A stretch of DNA of 44,301 nucleotides, taken from contig NW_022985114.1 in NCBI RefSeq assembly GCF_010015585.1, positions 1 through 44,301 on the forward strand, read 5' to 3'. Below are positions 32,472 to 42,866 of the stretch, one piece after another. The notes under the pieces are model-generated. The model saw only the letters and a program-made list of their open reading frames with translations. It was not told where the DNA came from and ran no database searches. Position 1 is the stretch's first letter. The number at the start of each line of letters is the position of its first letter. The position numbers and the translations under genes were made by a program. Source of the DNA: Eremomyces bilateralis CBS 781.70 (lineage: Eukaryota; Ascomycota; Dothideomycetes; Eremomycetales; Eremomycetaceae).

Positions 32472-33098
32472 GACGGCCCCGTTTCCGGCGGTATGGGGCA
32501 CGAAGAGAGCTATATCGAACAAGATGTGCACGATAGCGGTAGATAGTAGAAACTCCTAGGCCAGTTTCCGTTGCAATAGCTTGTGGTGACCAACCTAGGA
32601 GGAAATATCTAATGTATTGAGCGCGTTTCGTGTCTTCTACGCCATGGTGGTTATACTGCAGCTCTAAAGGCTGGCTAAAATTGCGTCAGTAATTTAAACT
32701 ATATTAGTTCTCTAGGAATATATACATTTTAGACATTTGAGCCCCGAATTCAGCGCGTTGTGGTCATAAAATGGGCGATATCGCGTTTTCTGGTGGAATT
32801 GCGGGCGGGATACACACACACTCAAAAAAACGCCAAGCGTTCTCTCACATTTTGTAACCGCCAGCAGCCTAAATTATGAAGGTAAAAGGGTAGGACGCAC
32901 AAAACACGCTAATTCCGAATGAGAAGCTGACTATTCACAAATTACAACCGACGGATTCACCACGCAAGCGCTATATCTACCTCTTCCCGTCTACTGGCGT
33001 CATCTTCGATCTTATTGTCTCCTCTTTTATTTTCTAGGCAGAATTTCAAACCCCAAATATCCTTCCCCATTGGATGAGGGGACACCCACTATAGCAGA
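32472..33098. other. Intergenic, upstream of the membrane-protein gene
   Basis: No gene or recognised repeat. The last 200 bases are pyrimidine-rich and probably include the promoter of the gene starting at 33099. Confidence 0.4.
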
Positions 33099-34296
33099 AT
33101 GTACACTGTTCTTTATCTCCTCAGTCTCGCGCAACCCACCCTATCACTATGGCCAAGCGCCTACGACAAGGACACACGCTCCGGCGCGACAGTTGATTCT
33201 GATCTCGCCCCGCGCCCGACAGATGCACCGTTACAAAGAAGACAGGGAACCGTGACCGAGCATATTCCCGACAATGTCTGTGGATGGTTTCAGGGGGGCG
33301 ATTATTGTACGGTATTAGCAATTCTAAGTTAGGGATAACTACTAATCAACATGGATCTACAGCTGACAGTTACACACTCTCCCCCTCCTGCCACTGGAAC
33401 AGCGACAAGAAAATCGTCGGGGATGATCGCTATACAGACTGTCTTGGGTTTTATGTTGCAACGGCATCCCTTCCCTCCGACTTCCTTACATGGTATACTA
33501 TATACCCTATTTACCCTATTTACATTGTCTATGCGGAGTATACGGCTAATACTTCGTGTGTGACAGTTCCGACCCCAACAATGCCTACTGCGTATCCTTC
33601 GTCTACCCCTCCGGCTATAGCGGCTTTGGCTGTGCTACTCGTGACGCCCCTTTAACCCCGACGATGGAAATGACATGGAGCGGCATGGATACCGCAATCG
33701 CCTTTCCCACATATACAGGGAGGAACGGCGCCTCAATAGGCACTCAGCTACCTATGAAGACCACTACCGAAACGGGCCATCTCTCAGGGACTTCTTCAAA
33801 TGATCCATCTGGCTCTAACTCCAAATCGCCTACCCCAGTTGGCGCCATTGTTGGAGGCGTTATCGGGGGTCTTGCCGTGGTTGGCATCGTTGTAGCCCTC
33901 GTAGTATTCATGGTTATTCGCGCCTCCCGACGGAAACGAGACAATCCCCCTGTACCTCCCAATGGCCCACAGCAACCCGTTATTGAACAGCACATACCAG
34001 CCCTCAATCCAGAGGACGGCAAAGAGGCTGCTCTTGTCTCATATAGCACGCCCCAGCAAGATGCCACTCCGCCGTTTATACAACAACAGAATCAACCACC
34101 ACCACCCCATCCTCTTCCCCAACAGCCAGAGCTTCACAGTCAAGCGGTTCCCCCAGGGCTGCACGACCAATATATCTACGAGGCACCGCAGTCAAACGTT
34201 GCTCCAGCACAACCATCACAGCCGCAGCAACAGCAACAACAATTCATCGCATCAAGCCTGACTGCTGGGCATGCAAACATTTACGAGGCGCCATAG
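33099..34296 (+). CDS. Single-pass membrane protein with Cys-rich ectodomain and Gln/Pro-rich tail, 3 exons, 355 aa
   Basis: Exons 33099-33306, 33363-33492 and 33567-34296 total 1068 nt. Intron 1 (GTACGG..CTACAG, ACTAATC branch) and intron 2 (GTATAC..GACAG, GCTAAT branch) are the only phase-compatible choices that I found. The start MYTVLYLLSLAQPTLS is a signal peptide. The ectodomain has paired Cys (VCGWFQGGDYS, PSCHW, TDCLGFY, LTCSDPNNAYC, GFGC), a layout common in fungal proteins with a CGY/CGW-type N-terminal motif. Then comes a Ser/Thr-rich stalk, a transmembrane helix AIVGGVIGGLAVVGIVVALV and a stop-transfer RASRRKR. The cytoplasmic tail is Pro/Gln-rich and holds two IYEAP motifs, one at the very C-terminus. 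Likely a plasma-membrane sensor or wall-linked protein (inference). Confidence 0.85.
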
Positions 34297-34678
34297 CACA
34301 GGAAATAGCACACTAGTACGGGTGGAGACTGGATATAGCGCGACAGATCAGGATTGCCCAAGAACGGGAGAATACCCGTGCCTTGAATTTTCTCAATGGT
34401 GAAGACGTGCAACGGCAGGTCCTTTACCAGGGAGAGCTTATTGAGGTATGAAAGTACATAGCAGTTGTTCCTAGTTTATTGTCAAGCTATGGAAAAAGAG
34501 TACTTTTGGCCTGGGGTGGATGCCATAACCGTGCAAGAAGCACCTTCCAACATGCAGTAGCCTAATTTTATATTCCTTGAGATGCACACTCCAGTATACT
34601 TGAATCGAACCTGACTTTGAGAAAACTATTCTGAGAATGTTCATCCTGATTGATACAATCAAAGGCTCAGCCACAGAC
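34297..34678. other. Intergenic, nothing firmly recognised
   Basis: A short stretch (34330-34445) could be old coding sequence, but no family can be named. Confidence 0.35.
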
Positions 34679-34866
34679 TGTTATGGGTTGAAACCCTTGG
34701 TTGGCTCAGGCTGAGAGCCTAGGCCTGATTAGGTTAAGGGCAAATCAGAGTCTAACCTCTCCGATGTAAACAAGAAAGCTTCCCTTTCTTGTTCTCTTCT
34801 TTAGCTTAATCTAGAATATCTTTGGCTACGTGTATGTTGTGTACATCCAGCTACCGTGCCGTAACA
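34679..34866 (-). mobile_element. LTR fossil, family E copy 2
   Basis: The unit is the reverse complement of a TGTTACGG..CCCATAACA LTR, 188 bp, similar to 24693-24869. No target duplication was found (CAGAC versus AGGCT), so one edge may have been rearranged. It abuts the helicase-family pseudogene. Confidence 0.8.
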
Positions 34867-36317
34867 AGGCTGGGGAGAAGGATGAGCCGAATCCATGGTT
34901 AGCGTGCAGTAGATGGCACAAGTATTTAGGCGATTTAGACCGGGAGGATTTAATGGCGTCGGTAGCCAAGCCTGGCGATGGTGGGAAGGATACCGACCCA
35001 TTAGAGCAAACGGTATGGAAGGCCATGACGGACGTTACCCGGATCAGTCAGGAAACGGTATCGAAAACCGGCATGTTCATCCGGTTAGAAGTCGTTCGGA
35101 CGGAGGAGTATCAGACGAAATATGTGCCGTTAGAGATCTATTAGGATCCGGATTCCATCGACCGACGAGCACAGCCATAGAGACAGATATTGATGTTTTT
35201 TATCCGAACCCAAAAACAGCACGAATGGGAGAGTCCAGCGTATAAGTTCACCTAGGCGCAGATGTAGGCGTTTGTCCGGTTAATAGCGGAGGCCGAGAAA
35301 GTATAAGACGAAACGGAGGAGGGAGAAGAGGACCACAACGACGGCGGCGACGACGACGACGACGAACCACGTCTAGACAAGAGCGACGAGTTCCCCACGA
35401 TGACACCCGTTCAAACAGCATGCTTAGAGTTTTGCATCCAGTTATTGAACCACAAAGTCATGCGGAACGAGTACGAAAGTGCGTTGGTATGCGTCCTAGC
35501 TGTACTAGGCGTTAATGGGGACACATGGAGGGATCCAGAGACATATCCACCTATCTTGTCGTCCACTATCAAGTGTGCCCGGTTTATGGTTATCCAGAAA
35601 GCTGTGAATATGGCCGGTCCCCTAGAAGAGCCAGATAGATATCGACAAGGGACGGTAATCGATTTCGAGGGTAGTAATAGCGGGTACGAAAGTAGCAACC
35701 GGTCCCTATCCCTAGGAGCATCCCTAGGAGCATCCCTAGGAGCATTCCCACCCGAAAGGTCGTCCCAGACATCCCTTAGAACCGCAACATTCCCATAGTC
35801 TAGCCCACGCGTTCGGTTCGGCCGATCGAGCCGCCAATCAGACGAGCCGGACTGTTTGGAATAGGTTAACCGGATGATAGATGGGTTCATGGTTCGCGGC
35901 AGCAAAAGCCCTATGCAATGGATGTTGAATCTGCGCACGTATAGGCTGAAGATCCATTATAACACGACCGCTCGCGGCCATGTCGAGTGGAACGACGGCG
36001 AGACGTTACTGTACAAGGGCACTCAGTTCAGTATGGCCCAGTTCCGCGGTATGGTCCACGGATTACTGTTCGAGACGCGCCAGATTATGGCTGAATTATT
36101 ATTTTGTACTAACGACGGAGCGGGAGACATGCCCATCGTTCCATGGGAGTTATTACGCGACGACCCGACCAATGGACGCCCCGGATGGAACTTTTTACAG
36201 GACCAACGGACCCGATTCCCTGTGAATGGAGAGACATGGCTGTTTGACAGAATTAGCGAGCACGAGGCAATTGAACCCTTCTCCTTCTCCTTCTTTAAGG
36301 ATCAGTCTAAGTATTGA
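34867..36317 (+). pseudogene. Remnant of a large multicopy fungal ORF, probably RecQ-helicase-associated
   Basis: One continuous frame reads DEPNPWLACSRWHKYLGDLD, ISQETVSKTGMFIRLEVVR, then TACLEFCIQLLNHKVMRNEY, SALVCVLAVLGVNGDTW, PPILSSTIKCARFMVIQKA, and FMVRGSKSPMQWMLNLRTY, LKIHYNTTARGHVEWND. From memory these blocks belong to a conserved fungal family that precedes a RecQ/telomere-linked helicase in intact copies; I cannot verify this. There is no helicase domain here. The frame contains about seven stops, all TAG or TAA, without frameshift, which is the RIP pattern. It includes a GAC/GGC triplet run near 35340 and a 12-bp tandem repeat near 35710 (LGAS units). Confidence 0.6.
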
Positions 36318-36727
36318 GGCACAGATATTATCAATCTATACCGCTTGACTCGTCCACCACTCGTCTATTACTCGTGACTATCTCACTCTATGCCCATAAC
36401 CATCTCGTGACCTTACATTAAGGTTAGGTTGTGATTTTGTGTCTGTCCCTCGTGCGTCCACAAGGACCTTACGGAACTTCGTTCCTCCAGGCAAAGGGCG
36501 GCATAAACCTTGAGTTCCTCAAGGCACTGTAGTATCGAATCCACTTGACTCGAACCCTTACAGCGATTAATGTTATAACACGTCGGTTTTCTTTGTAGTT
36601 TTCGATATGCCTCGCTCTATTTACGCTCCGCTAGCTAATTCACTTAGTATATATAAGGGTCTCACTGTAGGGAATCTCCAATCGTGAGGCAAACATAAAG
36701 GAGGAATCTATCTATGCTTTATTCCTG
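36318..36727. other. Intergenic; dispersed repeat copy 2 at 36659-36714
   Basis: It holds a TATATATAAG run (about 36648) followed by GTCTCACTGTAGGGAATC, which recurs at 30455. This could be LTR promoter and leader sequence. No gene seen. Confidence 0.5.
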
Positions 36728-38608
36728 TCAAACTATATCAAAGTCACGTAGTTGAGCCTCCCAGTCACTGCTATCCAACATCTCCCCGTCCATCAAGCCC
36801 AAGACAAAGCACTCGCCAACCAGGGAATAGCATCCCTCCGCATAGCGCAGAACCACTGGAACGCAGCATCCAGGCAAGACACAAACCTGATCGCCTATCT
36901 GCGTCCACTTGGGAGTAAGTCCTATGTATCCCGAGCTCGTCATAATGAAGGCCCAATTCTTAGCAGCACCTAGCGTGAACGAGAAGCGGCCTAGTCCCAT
37001 GTCTCTCGTCTCGTTTCGTTGTGTCTCTGCTTCCCATTCCTAGTAAGCCTTTCCGACATCAGGGTCGTCTTGCTATAGCATGAAAACAACCATCGCTTAA
37101 GCGAGGGGCATGCCTAACTATGTAGCAAAGGCGCTAATTTCCTGTAGAAGCAGACTCGATATTTCTTCGTCGAGTGACAAGAACGTACAGAAGCTGATGG
37201 CGGGGCTGAAGAATGACGTGTCCTTTGGGTCCAATCGGCCCCCAGTCTTAGGATGTTGGCCAGTAAAGAAGGTTCGAAAGTATGCCTGAAGCTGCGGTAT
37301 ACCCATGGAGTCATATACGTCACTTTGTCCGCTCAATGCTAGCCTTAACCAGTTTATATAGGCATTATCTCGTAGGAGCTCAACGATCTCGATGCGTTCG
37401 AACAAGAGTCCTTTAACCATAAGTCTATTCCCTAGAACTGAACACCGAGGCTCTATATCCTTGGCCGCATGATAAAGCCCCTCCTCGAGCCGAGATTGAT
37501 AATCTATATTAGTCCAGTCGGGCACCCACGATGGCAATTGATTGTCACTACCCAGGGTCGAGACATTCCGTCCGGCTTCCTTAAGAATCGAAAGACTTTT
37601 GCTATGACTGATGTACGCGGCCACAAATTTGGTGTATACTTGATGTAAGGGAGTAATATAATTAATATTAAATCCAGGAATGGGCTTCGCGAGGTCAATG
37701 TAAGCGTAAATCTTGTCCCGGGCATCTTTCGCAGCAAACACTCGACACAAAGACAGCAGCTCCAAAAGTTCTACTGCCTCTGTCTTCGTGCTTATATTGA
37801 CCCACAGTAACAATCGAGCATTTACGCATGGGCTGTACATTGCCGCCGTAATTACGTCCTTTATGTCGGGCTTGATCTTAAGCTTCGAAGGCACCGTGAT
37901 GTTATCCGTCTGTAACACGCGTAGTGTATGGTAGAACGGATTAAAAGATATGCTCTTCGTGCCGCAGATTACGGAAACCTCCTTAGCGAGTACTGCTTCC
38001 TGAAGGGTCCAGATACGTGTCCACCAAGGGCGCTTTAACATCTGTGCTACGGCTATCCATCCTCTGTCGAGTAATAATTACGGGGCGCCGCAGTTATTAA
38101 TAAAGTCTACCGCCGCATCCACGCTTTTCAGGTCATAGTAGGCATTACCAAGCGTTTCAATAAAGACGAGAGCGAGAACACCGTCCTCCTGCGTGCCGCC
38201 TATCCAGATGAGAACGTGGTCTGCGTTGCGGTATATGTCGCCCATTAAGCGGACCTGCGCAGCGCGCTCGGAGAGATCCGTCTGGTCGATGCACAGCGCA
38301 TCTGCCCAAATGACCAATTTCTTCACCATTTGCGAGATGTTGCGCAGCGCGGACTCTAGATTTCGGGTGACATAGAACGTCTGGCCTTGCAATTCCAAGG
38401 GCACGGTATCATTTTCGTCCCCCTATATGTATAAGAGCGCAACGTACTTTTCACAATTGTTAAGAGATGTCCTATAAATCGAACACTGTAGAGGTAACGA
38501 TGTAGAGGAGGCACGCTCGACTATTAGTAGCCTAATCTCTCTTTTCTCGGTCGACAGTTGCTGGTAGATTCCTGCTAGTCCAGCTACTGGATTAATAGGG
38601 GATTGCAT
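36728..38608 (-). pseudogene. HET-domain gene, decayed, 627-codon frame
   Basis: On the minus strand a single frame (no frameshift seen) runs from MQSPINPVAGLAG through the HET core: LVIWADALCIDQTDLSERA, GDIYRNADHVLIWIGGT and PWWTRIWTLQEAVLAKEV, then a C-terminal part including LPSWVPDWTN and GCYSLVGECFVLGLMDG. HET domains trigger the cell-death reaction of heterokaryon incompatibility. The frame holds about six premature stops, all of the TAG/TAA kind, so it is dead. The expected Trp of the YxWGD motif is among the lost residues. This is consistent with RIP of a multicopy family. Confidence 0.85.
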
Positions 38609-38872
38609 CTTCGTAGAGCTATGTCGCTTGGCCTTAAAGAGTTAGTACAACGAGAGTCCGCGCATTTGGGGCATCTAAGGGTATCGAAATCTCCTGTAGG
38701 CTGTAGCGAGCGCTACAAGCGCACCAGGAACTCTGTCTAAGGTTCGGAAACTTGCTATACAGTGTCAGGGAGTGCAGTAGAATCTCGTTATGGCGATTCC
38801 CGGATAACGATAATCCCGGTATAGCGATACAAATATGCCATTCCGATTTTTCCTTATATAAATTTCCCCTGG

Positions 38873-39595
38873 TGTCATGGGCCCAAACCACGAAGGATTT
38901 GGTAAGCTGGTAATGCTGTTGAATTGCTAAAGAGAGAAGGAGAAGATCTCTCTTACTGCGATCTGCTATTTACATCTATGGGCAAACGGTCTACCCATCC
39001 CTTCTGCCTTAGGCCGTAAGGCTACAATATACAGACTGGGCAAAGCCTAAGACTATTATAAAAGGTCTCTCCTCCCTTTTAAGGAGGCCGTCTATCTCCT
39101 ACCCTTAACGCTTCGGAAGCAATGTTTCGGCCCGTCTAAGCTTCGTAGTCATCTAATGCGACAGTATCTTAAACTATTGCGATATCCTCCCACGTCGGGT
39201 CTACGTAGCCGGTCCATTAGCACAGGCATTAGCGCTTCAGAGGTCCTCCTCGGCCGCGGCCTCGAACGACTCGGTCTGCCAGGATCTTTTCGAGCTCCTA
39301 CTCTTTTTCGCTATCTACTAGTATTAGGTCTGGTTAAACATCGTCTTAAACTTGAGTCGGGAAGGGATTATCTGACGTAGGGCGGAGAAGCGACTCGTGG
39401 AAAACGTTATAACGTTCCCCTGGTGTGTTAAGCCGATAGGCGCTTCCTCCGATGGCTTCTAAAACCGTAAACCGGTGGTGGAGCGGGCTAAGCTTTTTCT
39501 TTCGTAAACGGTCACTCTTCCAGTAGCGGATATCGAGCCAAACTTTATCTCCTACTTAGTATTTCGGGGCTAGTGTAAGGACATAAGCCTCCTGT
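38873..39595 (-). mobile_element. Ty3/Gypsy chromovirus remnant: integrase end, chromodomain, 3' LTR (family B)
   Basis: On the minus strand, frame text KVWLDIRYWKSDRLRKKK and NVFHESLLRPT precedes a decayed chromodomain, then a purine-rich tract and a 188-bp LTR (38873-39060) of the same length as the solo LTR at 17410. It is a 5'-truncated, broken fossil with several breaks; the LTR tips carry transitions. Confidence 0.83.
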
Positions 39596-39620
39596 AGTCA
39601 TGTGACCCTGTCACATGACT
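39596..39620. repeat. Perfect hairpin, 11-bp stem, 3-base loop
   Basis: AGTCATGTGAC-CCT-GTCACATGACT. Similar CACGTGAC palindromes occur at LTR edges (see 26053-26066), so this may be the end of another LTR relic at the truncation point of the Gypsy remnant. Confidence 0.8.
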
Positions 39621-40055
39621 AGAACATAGAGAATTAGTATATATGGTTTCGGGCATCCTGCATAAGCACTCATCGAGGCGAGGCGAGGAGCCAATTCTGA
39701 AGTCGCATTTGCAATGACCAACGGCTGGTGTAACTCACATAGCGCAGCCAAGACGGAAACTGTGATCCTGCAACATTTCACTACGATTCCAGTCCATCCA
39801 ACGCAGGTCAAGAGAAATGCAAGTCATAAGATCCGGCGACTCTCATCTGCCCTGACCTCCTGTAGAGTATACCTTCGAGACCGACTCTGGTGTCTTATGA
39901 GGGTATCCACGATCACCCGACCACCAGGATGCCTCGTTTTTCTCTCACCGACTGAAGTTTACAATTGCTATCGTCGCATCACGAAACCAACACAATAAGA
40001 AGTCAGCTACTTGCGTGCATGTGGTACTTATTGCCAAATTTGCAGCTAAATCACC
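39621..40055. other. Intergenic, upstream of the BTB gene
   Basis: No gene supported; the open frame at 39714-39998 has no domain. Contains a GAGGC triple near 39676. Probably holds the BTB promoter. Confidence 0.4.
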
Positions 40056-40824
40056 ATGTCGGAGGCCACACTTGACAAGCCATTCAACGACTTTGTTACT
40101 TCGTAGGTCGACAATAATCTTATCATAATGGCTCATTGACTCATCGAATAGCGTGATTCCGCTGTATTCAGGTCCACAGGTCACCGTTCGAATTGGATCG
40201 ACAAGCCGCGAATACAAGCTCTCAAAAGCTCTCCTCTGCAACCAATCGCCGTACTTCAAAGCCACATTCGAAGGGAACTTTCAAGAGGGGAAAGAGCAGT
40301 CTACAACATTGAAGGAGGAGGATGGTATAGTTTCAATTCAGAGCTTTGAATTACTGGTACAATGGTTATATCTTGGGCGAGTCATCTTGGGCGATTCGAC
40401 ACCGACAGATTCAATCACTGCTATTGTCGAATTTGTAAAAATTGCCGACATGTGTGGTGTTACCGGCATGGAGGGCACCATGGCTGAGCAGATTAAAACT
40501 ATTATCCTCGCAGATCCCGCTCACAGGTACCCCTTGGACTCGAACACTTATTGCCTGAACTCAAACCATATCGTCTCAGCCGCAGGTCTCCCTGACGGAC
40601 ACCCAGTGCGGAAAGTGTTGGCCGCCGCTGTAGCAGGAGAATTCTTCCGAGCGGATAACCATAAGTTCTCCAAGGAGGTCAAAGAGGTCGCAAGCTTCGC
40701 GTCTGACCTGTTAGAAGCAATAAGGGATACTCTCAAATCACACAAAATTGGGAGTTATAGTGTGCATGTAACAGATCCTCTGAGTGGCGTAGATAGGTAT
40801 CTACGTAAAAAAGAAGACGATTGA
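40056..40824 (+). CDS. BTB/POZ-domain protein, 2 exons, 239 aa
   Basis: Exon 1 40056-40102 (MSEATLDKPFNDFVT), intron 40103-40151 (GTAGGT..AATAG, 49 nt), exon 2 40152-40824; together 720 nt. A start at GTG 40153 would drop the head and has no ATG. The BTB core is residues about 17-120: VIPLYSGPQVTVRIGST, YKLSKALLCNQSPYFKATF, SFELLVQWLYLGRV and IVEFVKIADMCGV. BTB domains dimerise and bridge to Cul3 or other partners; no Kelch or MATH follows, as is usual for short fungal BTB proteins. It ends 49 bp before the convergent C2H2 gene. Confidence 0.9.
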
Positions 40825-40873
40825 GAAGGAGGTCATGCAATGTTGTTGTGGGAAGAAGCAAGTACAGTCATCT

Positions 40874-41353
40874 TCAATAGTCGTAGGACTCCGCGCAGTG
40901 CCCGCACCAATCACAGTCCTTATCACATAACGTCCAATCTTGATCAAGCTGCATATTTGTCATTTGCCCGGTGAGACTGTTGATCTTCCAACCCCTTATT
41001 GCTCCCATCCCCGCTGACGTTCGGTCTTCTGATCCTATTATCGACGTAGAAACCACTACCGAACCAGTAGCAACATGCCGTACGGCCCTCTGGTGATCCC
41101 TCAAGCCCTGTATAGTCCGGAAATGTCTTTTGCATGTGTCGCACTTGAACATGGTATCGTGGGATGGGGAGCGCTGGTGCTGCAGTAAAGCCTTTTCACT
41201 GCAAAACTGCTGCGTGCAGAGCGAGCATTTATGTGCGACGGCGGGCGTTTGATTTTTGGCTCCGATATGGCTTCTAAGGGCTTTGCGATCAGGAAACCCC
41301 TTTTCACAGATAGGACATCGGTGCTTAACGCTAGCGCTTGTCGTTGAAGGCAT
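40874..41353 (-). CDS. C2H2 zinc-finger protein with a Cys-rich tail, 159 aa
   Basis: Single exon from ATG 41353. Fingers: CPICEKGFPDRKALRSH (atypical second His), CSLCTQQFCSEKALLQHQRS followed by PSH, and CDTCKRHFRTIQGLRDHQRA followed by VRH. The C-terminus ends CDKDCDWCGHCAESYDY, a CxxxCxxCxxC cluster that may bind another zinc; I believe it recurs in related fungal C2H2 proteins. Likely nuclear, role unknown. Convergent with the BTB gene. Confidence 0.85.
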   Translation of the reverse strand: MPSTTSASVKHRCPICEKGFPDRKALRSHIGAKNQTPAVAHKCSLCTQQFCSEKALLQHQRSPSHDTMFKCDTCKRHFRTIQGLRDHQRAVRHVATGSVVVSTSIIGSEDRTSAGMGAIRGWKINSLTGQMTNMQLDQDWTLCDKDCDWCGHCAESYDY

Positions 41354-41980
41354 CGTTCAGAGGGAGGACGGCGGGTTTGACAGCTGAAATCGTGATATTG
41401 CCTAAGGTTAGTGAGCGTAGATGCTTGAGCTTTGAGAATCATTACTGTACCTCACAGCTGTCACAGTGCTAAGCAGGGAGATCTGTATAGTCACAGTCTA
41501 CATTGGCTAGCTAGTATCGGACCAAACGAAAGATGAAGAAGAGGAAAAGAAGACGGAGAGGAGAGAATCCCTCCTACATAGTGCTTGACTCCTTTGTGTA
41601 ATCTCGCGTTTGTGGTCAACGGTAGATTTTTCGTGCGCCTTTCACGAGTCCTGCAGCAAGAGCTAATCCTGGTATTCCGGTACCTGCTACAACCTCCAGA
41701 GCTCCTCCATCACCTCTATCACCTCATACTCCTCGACGCCGTCGCAGCACCAGGAGTTCGTTTTCGGATACTCTGAAGTCATCACTGAAAGGTGCCCTGC
41801 GGACATCTGCCCATCTGTTTTCGGTAAGGACAAAGGACGCCCAGAGAGGGACACACTGTGGTGGGCATCTATTGTCACGAATGCAATTGATTATATTAAG
41901 GATTGGTGAAACTGTAGCTGAGACTGCACGAACTGCTGATTTGACACACTCCCTCTGATTGATATCATTAATCCGGCTCA
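41354..41980. other. Intergenic, no gene
   Basis: Upstream of the C2H2 gene (41354 on) and 3' of the unknown ORF. Short frames at 41585-41878 have no support. Confidence 0.35.
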
Positions 41981-42403
41981 TTATCCATAGAGAGCACGAC
42001 CGGAGACGTAGCTTACACAGTCCCATTTGAGCAGTACGATATGATAATTCATCTGCATAAAAACCTGATTGATGCTGGCACAGCTTTCACGGAGGGCTCT
42101 GCTCTTCTGCGTTTCTGTCCGACTCGGATCCGCCGCAATTACCACCATTGTGTTGACTTTGCCCTTGATTGCGCCCATTTCTGCATCAATATCTTCAAGT
42201 TGAGAATTGAGGATATGCCCATCGTCATTTGGCTTGAATTCATCCCAGCGTTGTGCTTCGTAATTAACGCATTCAACCACGTATGGGACGATTGCAGGTA
42301 GGTTGTTCCCAATCGTCGCTATACCACTGTATTGATTGAATCGTATAATGAGATCGTTGTACTCGCGGCTGATTGTGAGTCCGGCATATGCACTAATGAC
42401 CAC
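41981..42403 (-). CDS. Unknown helical protein, 140-aa frame, maybe the rest of a longer gene
   Basis: The frame (MVISAYAGLTISREYNDLII, ... ALYG) is predicted mainly helical and acidic, with no Walker, zinc or transmembrane motif. In the same frame 5' sequence up to ATG 42496 (MAQTTGIFTSFPSSAAT) would suit as the original start, but that longer frame is interrupted. I do not recognise the family. It could be a live shorter protein or a remnant. Confidence 0.45.
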   Translation of the reverse strand: MVISAYAGLTISREYNDLIIRFNQYSGIATIGNNLPAIVPYVVECVNYEAQRWDEFKPNDDGHILNSQLEDIDAEMGAIKGKVNTMVVIAADPSRTETQKSRALRESCASINQVFMQMNYHIVLLKWDCVSYVSGRALYG

Positions 42404-42866
42404 ATTTCGGAGGGGTTGGAGATCGGCTATCTAGCCTTGGATTGCAGTCGCTGCGCTGGATGGGAATGAGGTAAAGATTCCGGTGGTTTGAGCCATGTTG
42501 ATTGATTGGAAATTTACTGAGTGAAATTTGGGAGTAGAAATTTGAAGACCTCATGAAGATGCAATGGAATTGAGGTGAAGAGTGTAGGATCGAAAGCCTG
42601 GGGGATCTTGCTTGATAAGGGAGGCCCATGTGAGAGACAAGTAATGAGTCACTTCCCCAGTGATCTTGAGAATGTGAGGTTCGATTGCCTGCCGTGACAA
42701 GACTACATAGCGAGGACCCGAATCGTCCTGGCTTCTCCGCAGACATGTAATTATCTTAGAGGTAGGATAGCAACAATTGCTGTGCGCAGTAAAGAGAGCG
42801 ATTTGATTAGCTTATTGCAATAGCTGGTTCGCTGATTGAACATGGACGGTTTAGAAACTCTTATTG

